From an uncultured Mollicutes bacterium (lineage in GTDB: Bacteria; Bacillota_I; Bacilli_A; Acholeplasmatales; Anaeroplasmataceae), in assembly GCA_947174685.1 (NCBI GenBank), contig CAMWJY010000074.1, positions 1-5,301 of the forward strand: a DNA stretch of 5,301 nucleotides, in the 5' to 3' direction. Shown here in pieces: positions 1 to 5,301 of the stretch. The notes beneath the pieces were generated by a model. The model was not told the origin of the DNA. It worked only from the letters and a program-made list of their open reading frames with translations, and did no database searches. A program made the position numbers and the translations under genes. Within the stretch, counting starts at the first letter, position 1; each line of letters opens with the position of its first letter.

Positions 1-743
1 TCTATTGTTCCAGGTAAGAAGTTCATAGAAGGAGTTCCAATAAAGCTACCAACAAACACATTTGCTGGAGAATTGTAAATCTCTTTTGGAGTACCAATCT
101 GCTGGATATAGCCATCCTTCATTACAACAATTCTAGAAGCCATTGTCATTGCTTCTATTTGATCATGTGTTACATATAGTGAGGTGGCTCCTATATTCTT
201 ATGGATTCTTGCAATCTCTGTACGCATTTGAACTCTTAGCTTAGCATCCAAATTTGACAATGGTTCATCAAATAAGAACACTTTAGCATCACGCACAATC
301 GCTCTACCTAAAGCAACTCTTTGTCTTTGTCCACCAGATAAGGCCTTAGGCTTTCTATCCAAAAACGCAGTTAATCCAAGTGTATTTGCTACCTCTTCAA
401 TTCTTCTTTTTATCTCATCCTTAGGAATCTTTCTAAGCTTTAATCCAAAGGCCATATTATCAAATACAGTCATATGAGGATATAACGCATAGGACTGGAA
501 TACCATCGCAATACTACGATTCTTTGCTGGAACATCATTCATCAATTCACCATCAATAAGCAATTCTCCACTAGATATTTCTTCTAGTCCTGCAACCATT
601 CGTAGAGTAGTTGATTTTCCGCAACCAGAAGGACCAACCAATACGATAAAGTCTTTATCCTCAATTTCTAGATTAAAATCAAATACTGCTTGAACTCCAT
701 TAGGATATATTTTATTAATATTCTTTAAACTAACATTTGCCAT
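1..743 (-). CDS. Sugar ABC transporter ATP-binding protein, MsmK/UgpC type (partial, 3' end beyond window)
   Basis: This is the ATPase that would power a sugar ABC importer at the cytoplasmic face of the membrane. The window holds its first 247 residues; the family is usually about 360-370 long, so the missing part is the rest of the C-terminal regulatory (TOBE/MalK-like) domain. All nucleotide-binding motifs are visible: Walker [10 protein letters not shown] (37-45), Q-loop Q83, signature LSGGQ (135-139), Walker B ending FLFDEP (156-161), D-loop SNLD (163-166) and switch His H193 in VTHDQ. The phrases ALYPHMTV and [16 protein letters not shown] are typical of the MalK/MsmK/UgpC (CUT1) group. 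The ATG at 743 overlaps the end of the kinase gene by 14 nt in another frame and has GAGGTG seven bases upstream. No permease or solute-binding gene is in view, so it either begins a transporter block further downstream or is a shared ATPase serving several importers. Family is certain; substrate is inferred from neighbours. Confidence 0.95.
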   Translation of the reverse strand, partial: MANVSLKNINKIYPNGVQAVFDFNLEIEDKDFIVLVGPSGCGKSTTLRMVAGLEEISSGELLIDGELMNDVPAKNRSIAMVFQSYALYPHMTVFDNMAFGLKLRKIPKDEIKRRIEEVANTLGLTAFLDRKPKALSGGQRQRVALGRAIVRDAKVFLFDEPLSNLDAKLRVQMRTEIARIHKNIGATSLYVTHDQIEAMTMASRIVVMKDGYIQQIGTPKEIYNSPANVFVGSFIGTPSMNFLPGTI

Positions 744-1674
744 TTTTTTCCACCTCGTGTTTTTTCTTTATTAAATAAGCACAAGCACCATAAATGCCTG
801 CATTATTTTTTAATACTGCTAAATTTATTTTTGTATGTGTTGCTTGTTCTAAGCATTTGTTTGTGTAATACTTTTGGATTCTTTCTAACAAGAATGCTCC
901 TGCATTACTTACTCCACCGCCAATGATAAAGGCATCTGGGTTTATGATTACTGAAAGATTAGCCATAGCTTGTGCAAGTGCTTGGCAAGCTTCATCAAAA
1001 GCGTAGGAAGCAAGTGGGTCATTTGCCTTAGCTGCATCCACAACATCTTTCGTTGTGATTTGATTCAAATCAAGACGAGTAGGCAGCTTATCTTTATAAT
1101 ACCTTGTTAAACGAACTATTCCAGTTGCTGATGCAATAGTCTCTAAGCACCCAATCTTGCCACAGCCACAAGTAAAATTGTATTTGTCATCTATGTGCAT
1201 ATGTCCAAGCTCCCCGCCAAGACCATCCGCCCCTTCAACGACTTCCTGATGGAATATAATTCCGCCTCCAACTCCTGTGCCTAGAGTAATAAAAACAACG
1301 GAATCCCATTTTGAATTTAAATAGGATGCTTCTCCAAGTGCTGCAAGATTTGCATCATTGAAAACATATACTCTTGCATCATATCCTAAAGCTTTATTAA
1401 ATTCTTGTCTTATATCAACATTTTCCCAGCCAAGATTTACACACCTTGTTGCAATCCCATTTTTTACCATTCCAGGAATTCCTAAGCCATAACCAAAAAT
1501 TTCTTCAAAGGAAATATTCTTTTTTGAAATATAGGCTTTTATATTTTCTGCAATCTCTTCAAATAAACTATTAGAATGCGTGGGAATTTCCCATTGCTCT
1601 AAAAGCTCAAAGGAATCTTTGAAAAATCCAATCTTTACAGAAGTTCCGCCTATATCTATTCCGAATATATACAT
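730..1674 (-). CDS. ROK-family sugar kinase, probable N-acetylglucosamine (or related hexose) kinase
   Basis: A cytoplasmic ATP-dependent kinase that phosphorylates a hexose or N-acetylhexosamine at the 6-hydroxyl. Residue numbers use the 314-residue form starting MYIFGID. The ATP phosphate-binding motif DIGGT is at 7-11, the sugar-site motif FNDAN at 105-109 with D107 as likely catalytic base, a second phosphate loop LGTGVGGG at 131-138, and GELGH at 154-158, whose E155 and H158 typically contact the sugar. The ROK zinc site is complete: H158 plus C169, C171 and C176 in [17 protein letters not shown] is near 250-256. An in-frame GTG lies 9 bases upstream (1683), but the AGGAG ribosome site overlaps that GTG and sits 8 bases before the ATG at 1674, so I chose the ATG. 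Position directly after nagB-nagA and before an ABC ATPase suggests GlcNAc as substrate (NagK role), which this route needs if sugar enters unphosphorylated. Glucokinase or ManNAc kinase remain possible. Family is sure; substrate is inferred. Confidence 0.92.
   Translation of the reverse strand: MYIFGIDIGGTSVKIGFFKDSFELLEQWEIPTHSNSLFEEIAENIKAYISKKNISFEEIFGYGLGIPGMVKNGIATRCVNLGWENVDIRQEFNKALGYDARVYVFNDANLAALGEASYLNSKWDSVVFITLGTGVGGGIIFHQEVVEGADGLGGELGHMHIDDKYNFTCGCGKIGCLETIASATGIVRLTRYYKDKLPTRLDLNQITTKDVVDAAKANDPLASYAFDEACQALAQAMANLSVIINPDAFIIGGGVSNAGAFLLERIQKYYTNKCLEQATHTKINLAVLKNNAGIYGACAYLIKKKHEVEKNGKC
751..756 (-). promoter_or_regulatory. Ribosome binding site of the ABC ATPase gene, inside the kinase gene
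   Basis: GAGGTG on the minus strand lies seven bases before the ATG at 743. It fixes that start even though it falls inside the last codons of the ROK kinase gene, and it suggests that translation of the two genes is coupled. The spacer is mostly A. Confidence 0.75.
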
Positions 1675-1682
1675 ATCTATCA

Positions 1683-1687
1683 CTCCT
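1683..1687 (-). promoter_or_regulatory. Ribosome binding site that decides the ROK kinase start
   Basis: AGGAG on the minus strand overlaps the nagA TAG stop codon and lies 8 bases before the ATG at 1674. The upstream in-frame GTG at 1683 shares its first base with this site, so it could not use it. This supports the shorter kinase and close coupling to nagA. Confidence 0.75.
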
Positions 1688-2837
1688 ATAGCTTTGAATA
1701 TACAACTTCTCCTCTACAGATAGTCATATAAACATTTAGATCCTTGTCTACAACAACAAAGTCAGCATCCTTTCCAACTTCTATGCTACCCTTTCTATCC
1801 TCAATATGTAGACATCTTGCAGGATTAATCGTTGCAAGATCAACTGCATCTATCAAGGAAGCTCCTGTAGCCTGCATAAAATTAGAAATAGCGTCATTCA
1901 TTTTCAATGTAGATCCTGCTAAAGTTCCATCCTCTAATCTTGCCTCGCCGTGTTTAACAATGACCTTTTGACCGCCAAGCTGATAGTCTCCATCAGGCAT
2001 CCATTTTGCCTCCATAGCATCTGTAATTAAACACATATTAGAGCTTCCCTTGTTCTTATATAACAATTGAACAACTGGTTTAGATACATGTATCAAATCA
2101 CAGATAAGCTCACAATTAAGGTTATCCTCTAACAAGCCTGCTCCTACAGTACCTGCATTTCTATGATGAAGTCCGCGCATCGCATTAAACATATGAGAAA
2201 CTGAGGTTGCTCCTTGATGGATTGCATCTACTGCCTCTTCATATGTACAGTCTGTGTGTCCTAAAGAGGCAACAATTCCCTTAGTCTTCAAATGCTTTAC
2301 TAAATCAAGTCCATTTTCTTCTACTGCCAGAGTTACCTGCTTGATATGATTCTTAGCCTTTTCATTAAAACTATCAAAGGCTTTTATATCACAAGGAATA
2401 ATATACTTTAAAGGCTGAGCACCTGCATGCTTAGGACTAATAAATGGTCCTTCTAGATGAATACCTAGAATTTCTACTCCTGAAGGTTTTTCTTCAATGT
2501 AATCAGCAATAGTTTCTAAACTCAAACTGATATTCTCTTTACTTTGAGTCATCGTTGTTGCAAGACAGCTTGTTGTACCCTCTTTTGCAATTGCAGATAA
2601 AATAAGTCTTATCTTTTCTTTTGAAGGATTCATAAAATCTGCTGAATTTGCCCCATGGGTGTGCTTGTCTACAAAACCAGGAAGAACGATATATTTATCA
2701 TCAAGCTCTAGCAATTCTTTATCCTCTAAAGCATTGTCTATTTTTTTAATTTTTCCATCCTCTACGGAAAGAGATGTTTTTTCTAATCCTTTTCCATAAA
2801 CATAGATATTTGAATGCTTAAAACCAACACATTTCAT
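1686..2837 (-). CDS. nagA: N-acetylglucosamine-6-phosphate deacetylase
   Basis: A cytoplasmic metal-dependent amidohydrolase that cleaves GlcNAc-6-P to GlcN-6-P and acetate, supplying NagB. The 383 residues match the usual length (about 380-400). Motifs in order: the strand-1 HxH motif DKHTHG with H59 and H61; HLEGPF (127-132) with metal ligand E129; SLGHT (191-195) with H194; SHMFNAM (214-220) with H215; H250, likely a substrate-contacting His; and ITDAMEA (271-277) with catalytic D273. From family knowledge, the E. coli enzyme lacks the HxH pair and binds one metal at the Glu/His/His site, whereas Bacillus-type enzymes keep HxH and bind two; this protein should be of the two-metal kind. The ATG lies one base after the nagB stop (TAAAATG), with GGTGA nine bases upstream inside nagB, so translation is probably coupled. 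No defect is seen. Identification is firm. Confidence 0.97.
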   Translation of the reverse strand: MKCVGFKHSNIYVYGKGLEKTSLSVEDGKIKKIDNALEDKELLELDDKYIVLPGFVDKHTHGANSADFMNPSKEKIRLILSAIAKEGTTSCLATTMTQSKENISLSLETIADYIEEKPSGVEILGIHLEGPFISPKHAGAQPLKYIIPCDIKAFDSFNEKAKNHIKQVTLAVEENGLDLVKHLKTKGIVASLGHTDCTYEEAVDAIHQGATSVSHMFNAMRGLHHRNAGTVGAGLLEDNLNCELICDLIHVSKPVVQLLYKNKGSSNMCLITDAMEAKWMPDGDYQLGGQKVIVKHGEARLEDGTLAGSTLKMNDAISNFMQATGASLIDAVDLATINPARCLHIEDRKGSIEVGKDADFVVVDKDLNVYMTICRGEVVYSKL

Positions 2838-2838
2838 T

Positions 2839-3567
2839 TTAACAAGTCACCAGGCTTAAAGCCTCTTCATCAGTAATTACAACTACATCTGGATGATTGT
2901 GCAAAGCACTTGCAGGGAAATCTGTAGTAATCTCTTTAGATAACAGACGCTTTACCGCCTCTGCCTTACCCTTTCCTGTAGCTATTAGAATAATCTTTTT
3001 TGCCTTCATAATTTCTGCAATTCCCATAGTGATTGCTTTAGTAGGAACCTCATCAATGGAATTGAAGAATCTCATATTGTCTTGTCTAGTTTTTTCTGTT
3101 AGATTTACAATAAAGGTCTTTTGATCAAATGGTGTTTTAGGTTCATTAAAGCCTATATGCCCATTTGCTCCTATACCTAAAAGCTGAATATCTACCTCTG
3201 CCTTTTCTAAAGCATCTGAATACCTCTTGCAGGATTCCTCTAAAGCGTTAGGAATTGCATAAGGAATATGTACATTATCCTTATTAATATCAATATGATC
3301 AAAAAGATTTTCGTTCATAAAATAATAATAGCTTTGAGGATTTTCTCTATCCAAACCAACGTATTCATCTAAATTATAGGTTTTAACATTCTTAAAAGAG
3401 ATGTTGTGATTTTCATAGTCTTGAATTAAATTTTTATATGTTCCGATAGGAGAGGATCCTGTGGCCAAGCCTAAAACAATGTCTGGCTTAGTCTTGATTG
3501 AGGCAGAAATAATTTCTCCTGCAACCTTGCTGGCCTCCTCATAATTCTTGCAACGAATAACTTTCAT
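2839..3567 (-). CDS. nagB: Glucosamine-6-phosphate deaminase/isomerase (short Firmicutes type)
   Basis: A cytoplasmic enzyme that converts GlcN-6-P to fructose-6-P and ammonia, the last step feeding amino sugar into glycolysis. At 242 residues it equals the short Bacillus-type NagB rather than the 266-residue E. coli enzyme, whose extra C-terminal part is absent. Visible motifs: phosphate loop GLATGSSP (33-40), TYNLDEY (63-69) with D67 as likely ring-opening base, and GIGANGHIGFNEP (131-143) with H137 and E142 as the catalytic pair. N135 sits where E. coli has catalytic Asp141; as I recall, Asn here is normal for the short Firmicutes form, so I do not read it as a loss. The ATG overlaps the mutarotase stop as ATGA, and AAGGAG lies seven bases upstream, so it is coupled to that gene yet has its own strong ribosome site. 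Being short, it may lack the allosteric activation by GlcNAc-6-P seen in E. coli; that is inference. Confidence 0.97.
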   Translation of the reverse strand: MKVIRCKNYEEASKVAGEIISASIKTKPDIVLGLATGSSPIGTYKNLIQDYENHNISFKNVKTYNLDEYVGLDRENPQSYYYFMNENLFDHIDINKDNVHIPYAIPNALEESCKRYSDALEKAEVDIQLLGIGANGHIGFNEPKTPFDQKTFIVNLTEKTRQDNMRFFNSIDEVPTKAITMGIAEIMKAKKIILIATGKGKAEAVKRLLSKEITTDFPASALHNHPDVVVITDEEALSLVTC

Positions 3568-4427
3568 TGTTTATCTCCTTCTATATATTCAATTATAATA
3601 TCTGTCTTAAAAGAGCTTTTACTCTTTAATTTTTGTATATGCAACTTATCTTTAAGCTGATGATTTGTTTTGCATTTGTCTGGCAATCCACACCAAGGCT
3701 CTATACAAAGAAATTTAGGATTCTCTGGCGCGCTTTGCCATAATGCTACAAACGGCATTGAATGCCTTATTCTTAAAAGATTTGTTTGAGATTTCAAATC
3801 AATTTGATTTACCCCTTCAAAGCATACTGTCTTTTTACTTTGTAGCTCTAAAGACAATTTAGACAATTCTAAAGAATCAGGCAATACTGTCTTCTCTATT
3901 TTTTTTACAAAGTTAGGATCGAAGAAAACAGAGTTGACTTGGTTAGGAGAAAAGGAAATCTCAAGATCATCTCCCAATAGAGCTCGTAAGCCTTCATAAT
4001 CAAAGCCAGGATGCAAGCCTAAAGAAAACAACATTTCCTTTTCATCTAAATTACAAATCTCAATAGAAATTTGAATTTGATGATCCAAAACTGTATAGGT
4101 TATATAAAATTCATAAAGAAATGGGTAATGTGCTAAAGTCTTTTCTGTGTAGATAGATTTTAGTTTTATACTATTTTTTTCTTGGCAAACCACTTCAAAC
4201 TGCTGGTCTTTTAAAAAACCATGAGTTTTCATAAAATAGTTTTGATTTTCGTACTTAAAATAGCCATCCTTTAAATTTCCTATAATGGGAAATAGCAATG
4301 GGCTTTTTTCCTGCCAAAGCTCTCGTCCATCCCAAAGAACATTGATATCCTTAACTATTATTTTTTCTAGTTCGGCTCCACGTTCTGAAATGCTCAAACA
4401 AAAGATTTCGTTTTGTATTTTGTACAT
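3564..4427 (-). CDS. LacX-like aldose 1-epimerase (mutarotase) family protein
   Basis: A cytoplasmic sugar mutarotase of the galactose mutarotase-like beta-sandwich fold, predicted to interconvert alpha and beta anomers of a sugar or sugar phosphate. In 287 residues (family about 290-300) the LacX-subgroup landmarks are clear: RGAEL near 16-20, LWDGRELWQEKSPLLFPIIG at 31-50, THGF with H69, SLGLHPGF (135-142) with H139, and CIEPWCGLPD (241-250) with E243. By family analogy H69 and H139 hold and protonate the sugar and E243 is the general base, so it looks active. There is no signal peptide. The start ATG has AAAGGAG five bases upstream, overlapping the TAA of the regulator gene; its own TGA overlaps the nagB ATG (ATGA). 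Coupling to nagB suggests it serves GlcNAc, GlcN or their 6-phosphates rather than galactose, but the LacX subgroup has poorly defined substrates. Family is firm; substrate is inferred. Confidence 0.92.
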   Translation of the reverse strand: MYKIQNEIFCLSISERGAELEKIIVKDINVLWDGRELWQEKSPLLFPIIGNLKDGYFKYENQNYFMKTHGFLKDQQFEVVCQEKNSIKLKSIYTEKTLAHYPFLYEFYITYTVLDHQIQISIEICNLDEKEMLFSLGLHPGFDYEGLRALLGDDLEISFSPNQVNSVFFDPNFVKKIEKTVLPDSLELSKLSLELQSKKTVCFEGVNQIDLKSQTNLLRIRHSMPFVALWQSAPENPKFLCIEPWCGLPDKCKTNHQLKDKLHIQKLKSKSSFKTDIIIEYIEGDKQ

Positions 4428-4437
4428 ACAATCTCCT

Positions 4438-5256
4438 TTATTTTAATACCGTGTTTGTAACCTCTTGAACATATTTCTTTGTCTTTTCAATATCGCGTAG
4501 TGCACAGCTTGTTACCAAAATATCGCAAACATACATCTGGGATATTTTAGAACAAAAGAAGCCACCACTAATTTCATTTTCAAATCCATTTGTCTTTAAA
4601 AATACATCTGCGAGTTGATATAAGGTTGAATTTGTATAGTTTGAAATTACAATGATTTTCACATTCTTTTCTTTGCAGTTCATTGCAAATTTAACCATTT
4701 CTTCAGTTTCACCACTAAAGGAATAAATAATTGCACATGACTCTTCATTTAAAACTGCAGTATACATATAACCAAAGTGAGAATCATTTACGACAATCGC
4801 ATTCACACCAGTACGTATGATTTTACTAAACATATCTAATGCAGTTGTATGGCTTGTTCCCATACCAGCTATAATGACTTGCTTTGAAGATAAGATTAAA
4901 TCTGTAGCCTTTTCTACTGCTTTCATATCAATAGAAGCCTTTGTTTTTTGAATAACATCTATCATATTGTCAGTTATATTATCAATATAAGGAAGTCCAT
5001 TCTTAATGCTTAATTCCTGTAAAGCCTTATAGATGTCCATTTTAAATGTGATAAAATTGGAATATCCTAGCTTTTTAAAATAACGAACAATAGAAGCCTC
5101 TCCTACATGAAGCTTATTTGTGATACTGTTTAAAGTATCATAAATTACCTGCTCAGGATTATTCACTATATAATTATGAATTCTTTTTTCTGTTTTTGAA
5201 AAAGCAATATGCTCCTTTATTAGAATGCTTTCAAATTTAATTTTATCAATTATCAT
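4438..5256 (-). CDS. MurR/RpiR-family transcriptional regulator (HTH plus SIS domain)
   Basis: A DNA-binding regulator that senses a phosphosugar, most likely controlling this operon including itself. The 272 residues show the standard two-part design. The N-terminal helix-turn-helix domain (about 8-80) carries the family pattern FSKTEKRIHNYIVNNP (19-34) and a recognition region VGEASIVRYFKKLGYSNF (51-68). A C-terminal SIS domain (about 118-225) has GMGTSH (131-136) and YSFSGETEE (178-186), the loops whose Ser/Thr residues bind sugar phosphate in this family. An in-frame TAA sits directly before the ATG, so no earlier start is possible and the next Met is at residue 73. The ribosome site is weak: AAAGG is 12 bases away, or GTGG 6 bases away, unlike the strong sites of the genes below it. 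First place in the operon, 10 bp before the mutarotase, suggests autoregulation. The likely ligand is GlcNAc-6-P or GlcN-6-P by context; a MurNAc-6-P or ManNAc-6-P sensor is an alternative. Activator versus repressor cannot be told. Confidence 0.95.
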   Translation of the reverse strand: MIIDKIKFESILIKEHIAFSKTEKRIHNYIVNNPEQVIYDTLNSITNKLHVGEASIVRYFKKLGYSNFITFKMDIYKALQELSIKNGLPYIDNITDNMIDVIQKTKASIDMKAVEKATDLILSSKQVIIAGMGTSHTTALDMFSKIIRTGVNAIVVNDSHFGYMYTAVLNEESCAIIYSFSGETEEMVKFAMNCKEKNVKIIVISNYTNSTLYQLADVFLKTNGFENEISGGFFCSKISQMYVCDILVTSCALRDIEKTKKYVQEVTNTVLK

Positions 5257-5277
5257 TTATAACCACTGCCTTTACGA

Positions 5278-5295
5278 TATATTTTGTTTAATATA
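5278..5295. promoter_or_regulatory. AT-rich inverted repeat upstream of the regulator gene (possible operator or -10 region)
   Basis: The arms tatatt (5278-5283) and aatata (5290-5295) are perfect 6-bp inverted repeats around a 6-base spacer, centred about 30 bases before the regulator ATG. Each arm also resembles a -10 hexamer on the minus strand. RpiR-family proteins bind inverted repeats, so this could be an operator, but such AT-only arms arise easily by chance, and any -35 element or further operator copies may lie outside the window. Confidence 0.2.
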
Positions 5296-5301
5296 CAACC
5301 A

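Noticed and set aside
1675..1683. GTG at 1683 as the kinase start
   Set aside because: It overlaps its only candidate Shine-Dalgarno sequence; the ATG at 1674 is spaced correctly from AGGAG.
1744..1971. Plus-strand open frame of 75 codons inside nagA
   Set aside because: It lies entirely antisense to the conserved C-terminal part of nagA, has no recognisable domain, and is best explained as a shadow of the real gene.
2897..3124. Plus-strand open frame of 75 codons inside nagB, with a hydrophobic stretch
   Set aside because: It is antisense to conserved nagB coding sequence. The hydrophobic look comes from complementing codons rich in Lys/Glu/Ile, and there is no independent support for a membrane peptide.
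3564..3567. Possible frameshift or fusion between the mutarotase and nagB
   Set aside because: The ATGA overlap is a standard coupling junction. Both proteins have normal lengths and intact ends, and nagB has its own AAGGAG site.
5257..5301. Complete sigma-A promoter for the operon
   Set aside because: Only -10-like AT hexamers are visible. No -35 hexamer at correct spacing was found within the 45 bases present, so the promoter probably extends beyond the window.
1..5301. An undescribed defence, mobile or RNA-based system
   Set aside because: All coding sequence is accounted for by recognised metabolic, transport and regulatory families. Gaps are at most 11 nt apart from the 45-base upstream edge, leaving no room for an RNA gene, array or hidden cassette.

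Overview
The window is a single, tightly packed minus-strand operon. Transcription runs from high to low coordinates and leaves the window at position 1. The DNA is visibly AT-rich. Most starts have strong Shine-Dalgarno (SD) sites of the AGGAG type. The short NagB, the HxH-containing NagA and the LacX-type mutarotase all look like their Firmicutes relatives. I therefore infer a low-GC Firmicute (Bacillota), probably a gut or host-associated one; genus cannot be read from this sequence.

Layout in transcription order: RpiR/MurR-type regulator (5256-4438); LacX-like aldose 1-epimerase/mutarotase (4427-3564); glucosamine-6-phosphate deaminase nagB (3567-2839); N-acetylglucosamine-6-phosphate deacetylase nagA (2837-1686); ROK-family sugar kinase (1674-730); and the first 247 residues of an MsmK/UgpC-type sugar ABC-transporter ATPase (743 to the window edge). 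Every junction is an overlap or a gap of 11 nt or less, and no terminator or internal promoter is evident, so one transcript with translational coupling is the natural reading.

Together the genes form an amino-sugar catabolic unit. An ABC importer (only its ATPase is visible) would bring in unphosphorylated N-acetylglucosamine or a GlcNAc-containing sugar. The ROK kinase would make GlcNAc-6-P, NagA would remove the acetyl group, and NagB would convert GlcN-6-P to fructose-6-P and ammonia. The mutarotase would speed exchange between anomers, and the RpiR regulator would sense a phosphosugar through its SIS domain. The presence of a kinase and an ABC ATPase, with no PTS component in view, fits non-PTS uptake. 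The kinase substrate (GlcNAc, ManNAc or glucose) is not settled by sequence alone.

Only 45 bases lie upstream of the first gene. They hold a weak AT-rich inverted repeat and no convincing complete promoter. There are no RNA genes, mobile elements, CRISPR arrays or long non-coding stretches. I see a well-organised but largely familiar operon. The less ordinary points are the coupled mutarotase, the RpiR regulator in the first position, and the kinase/ATPase overlap.
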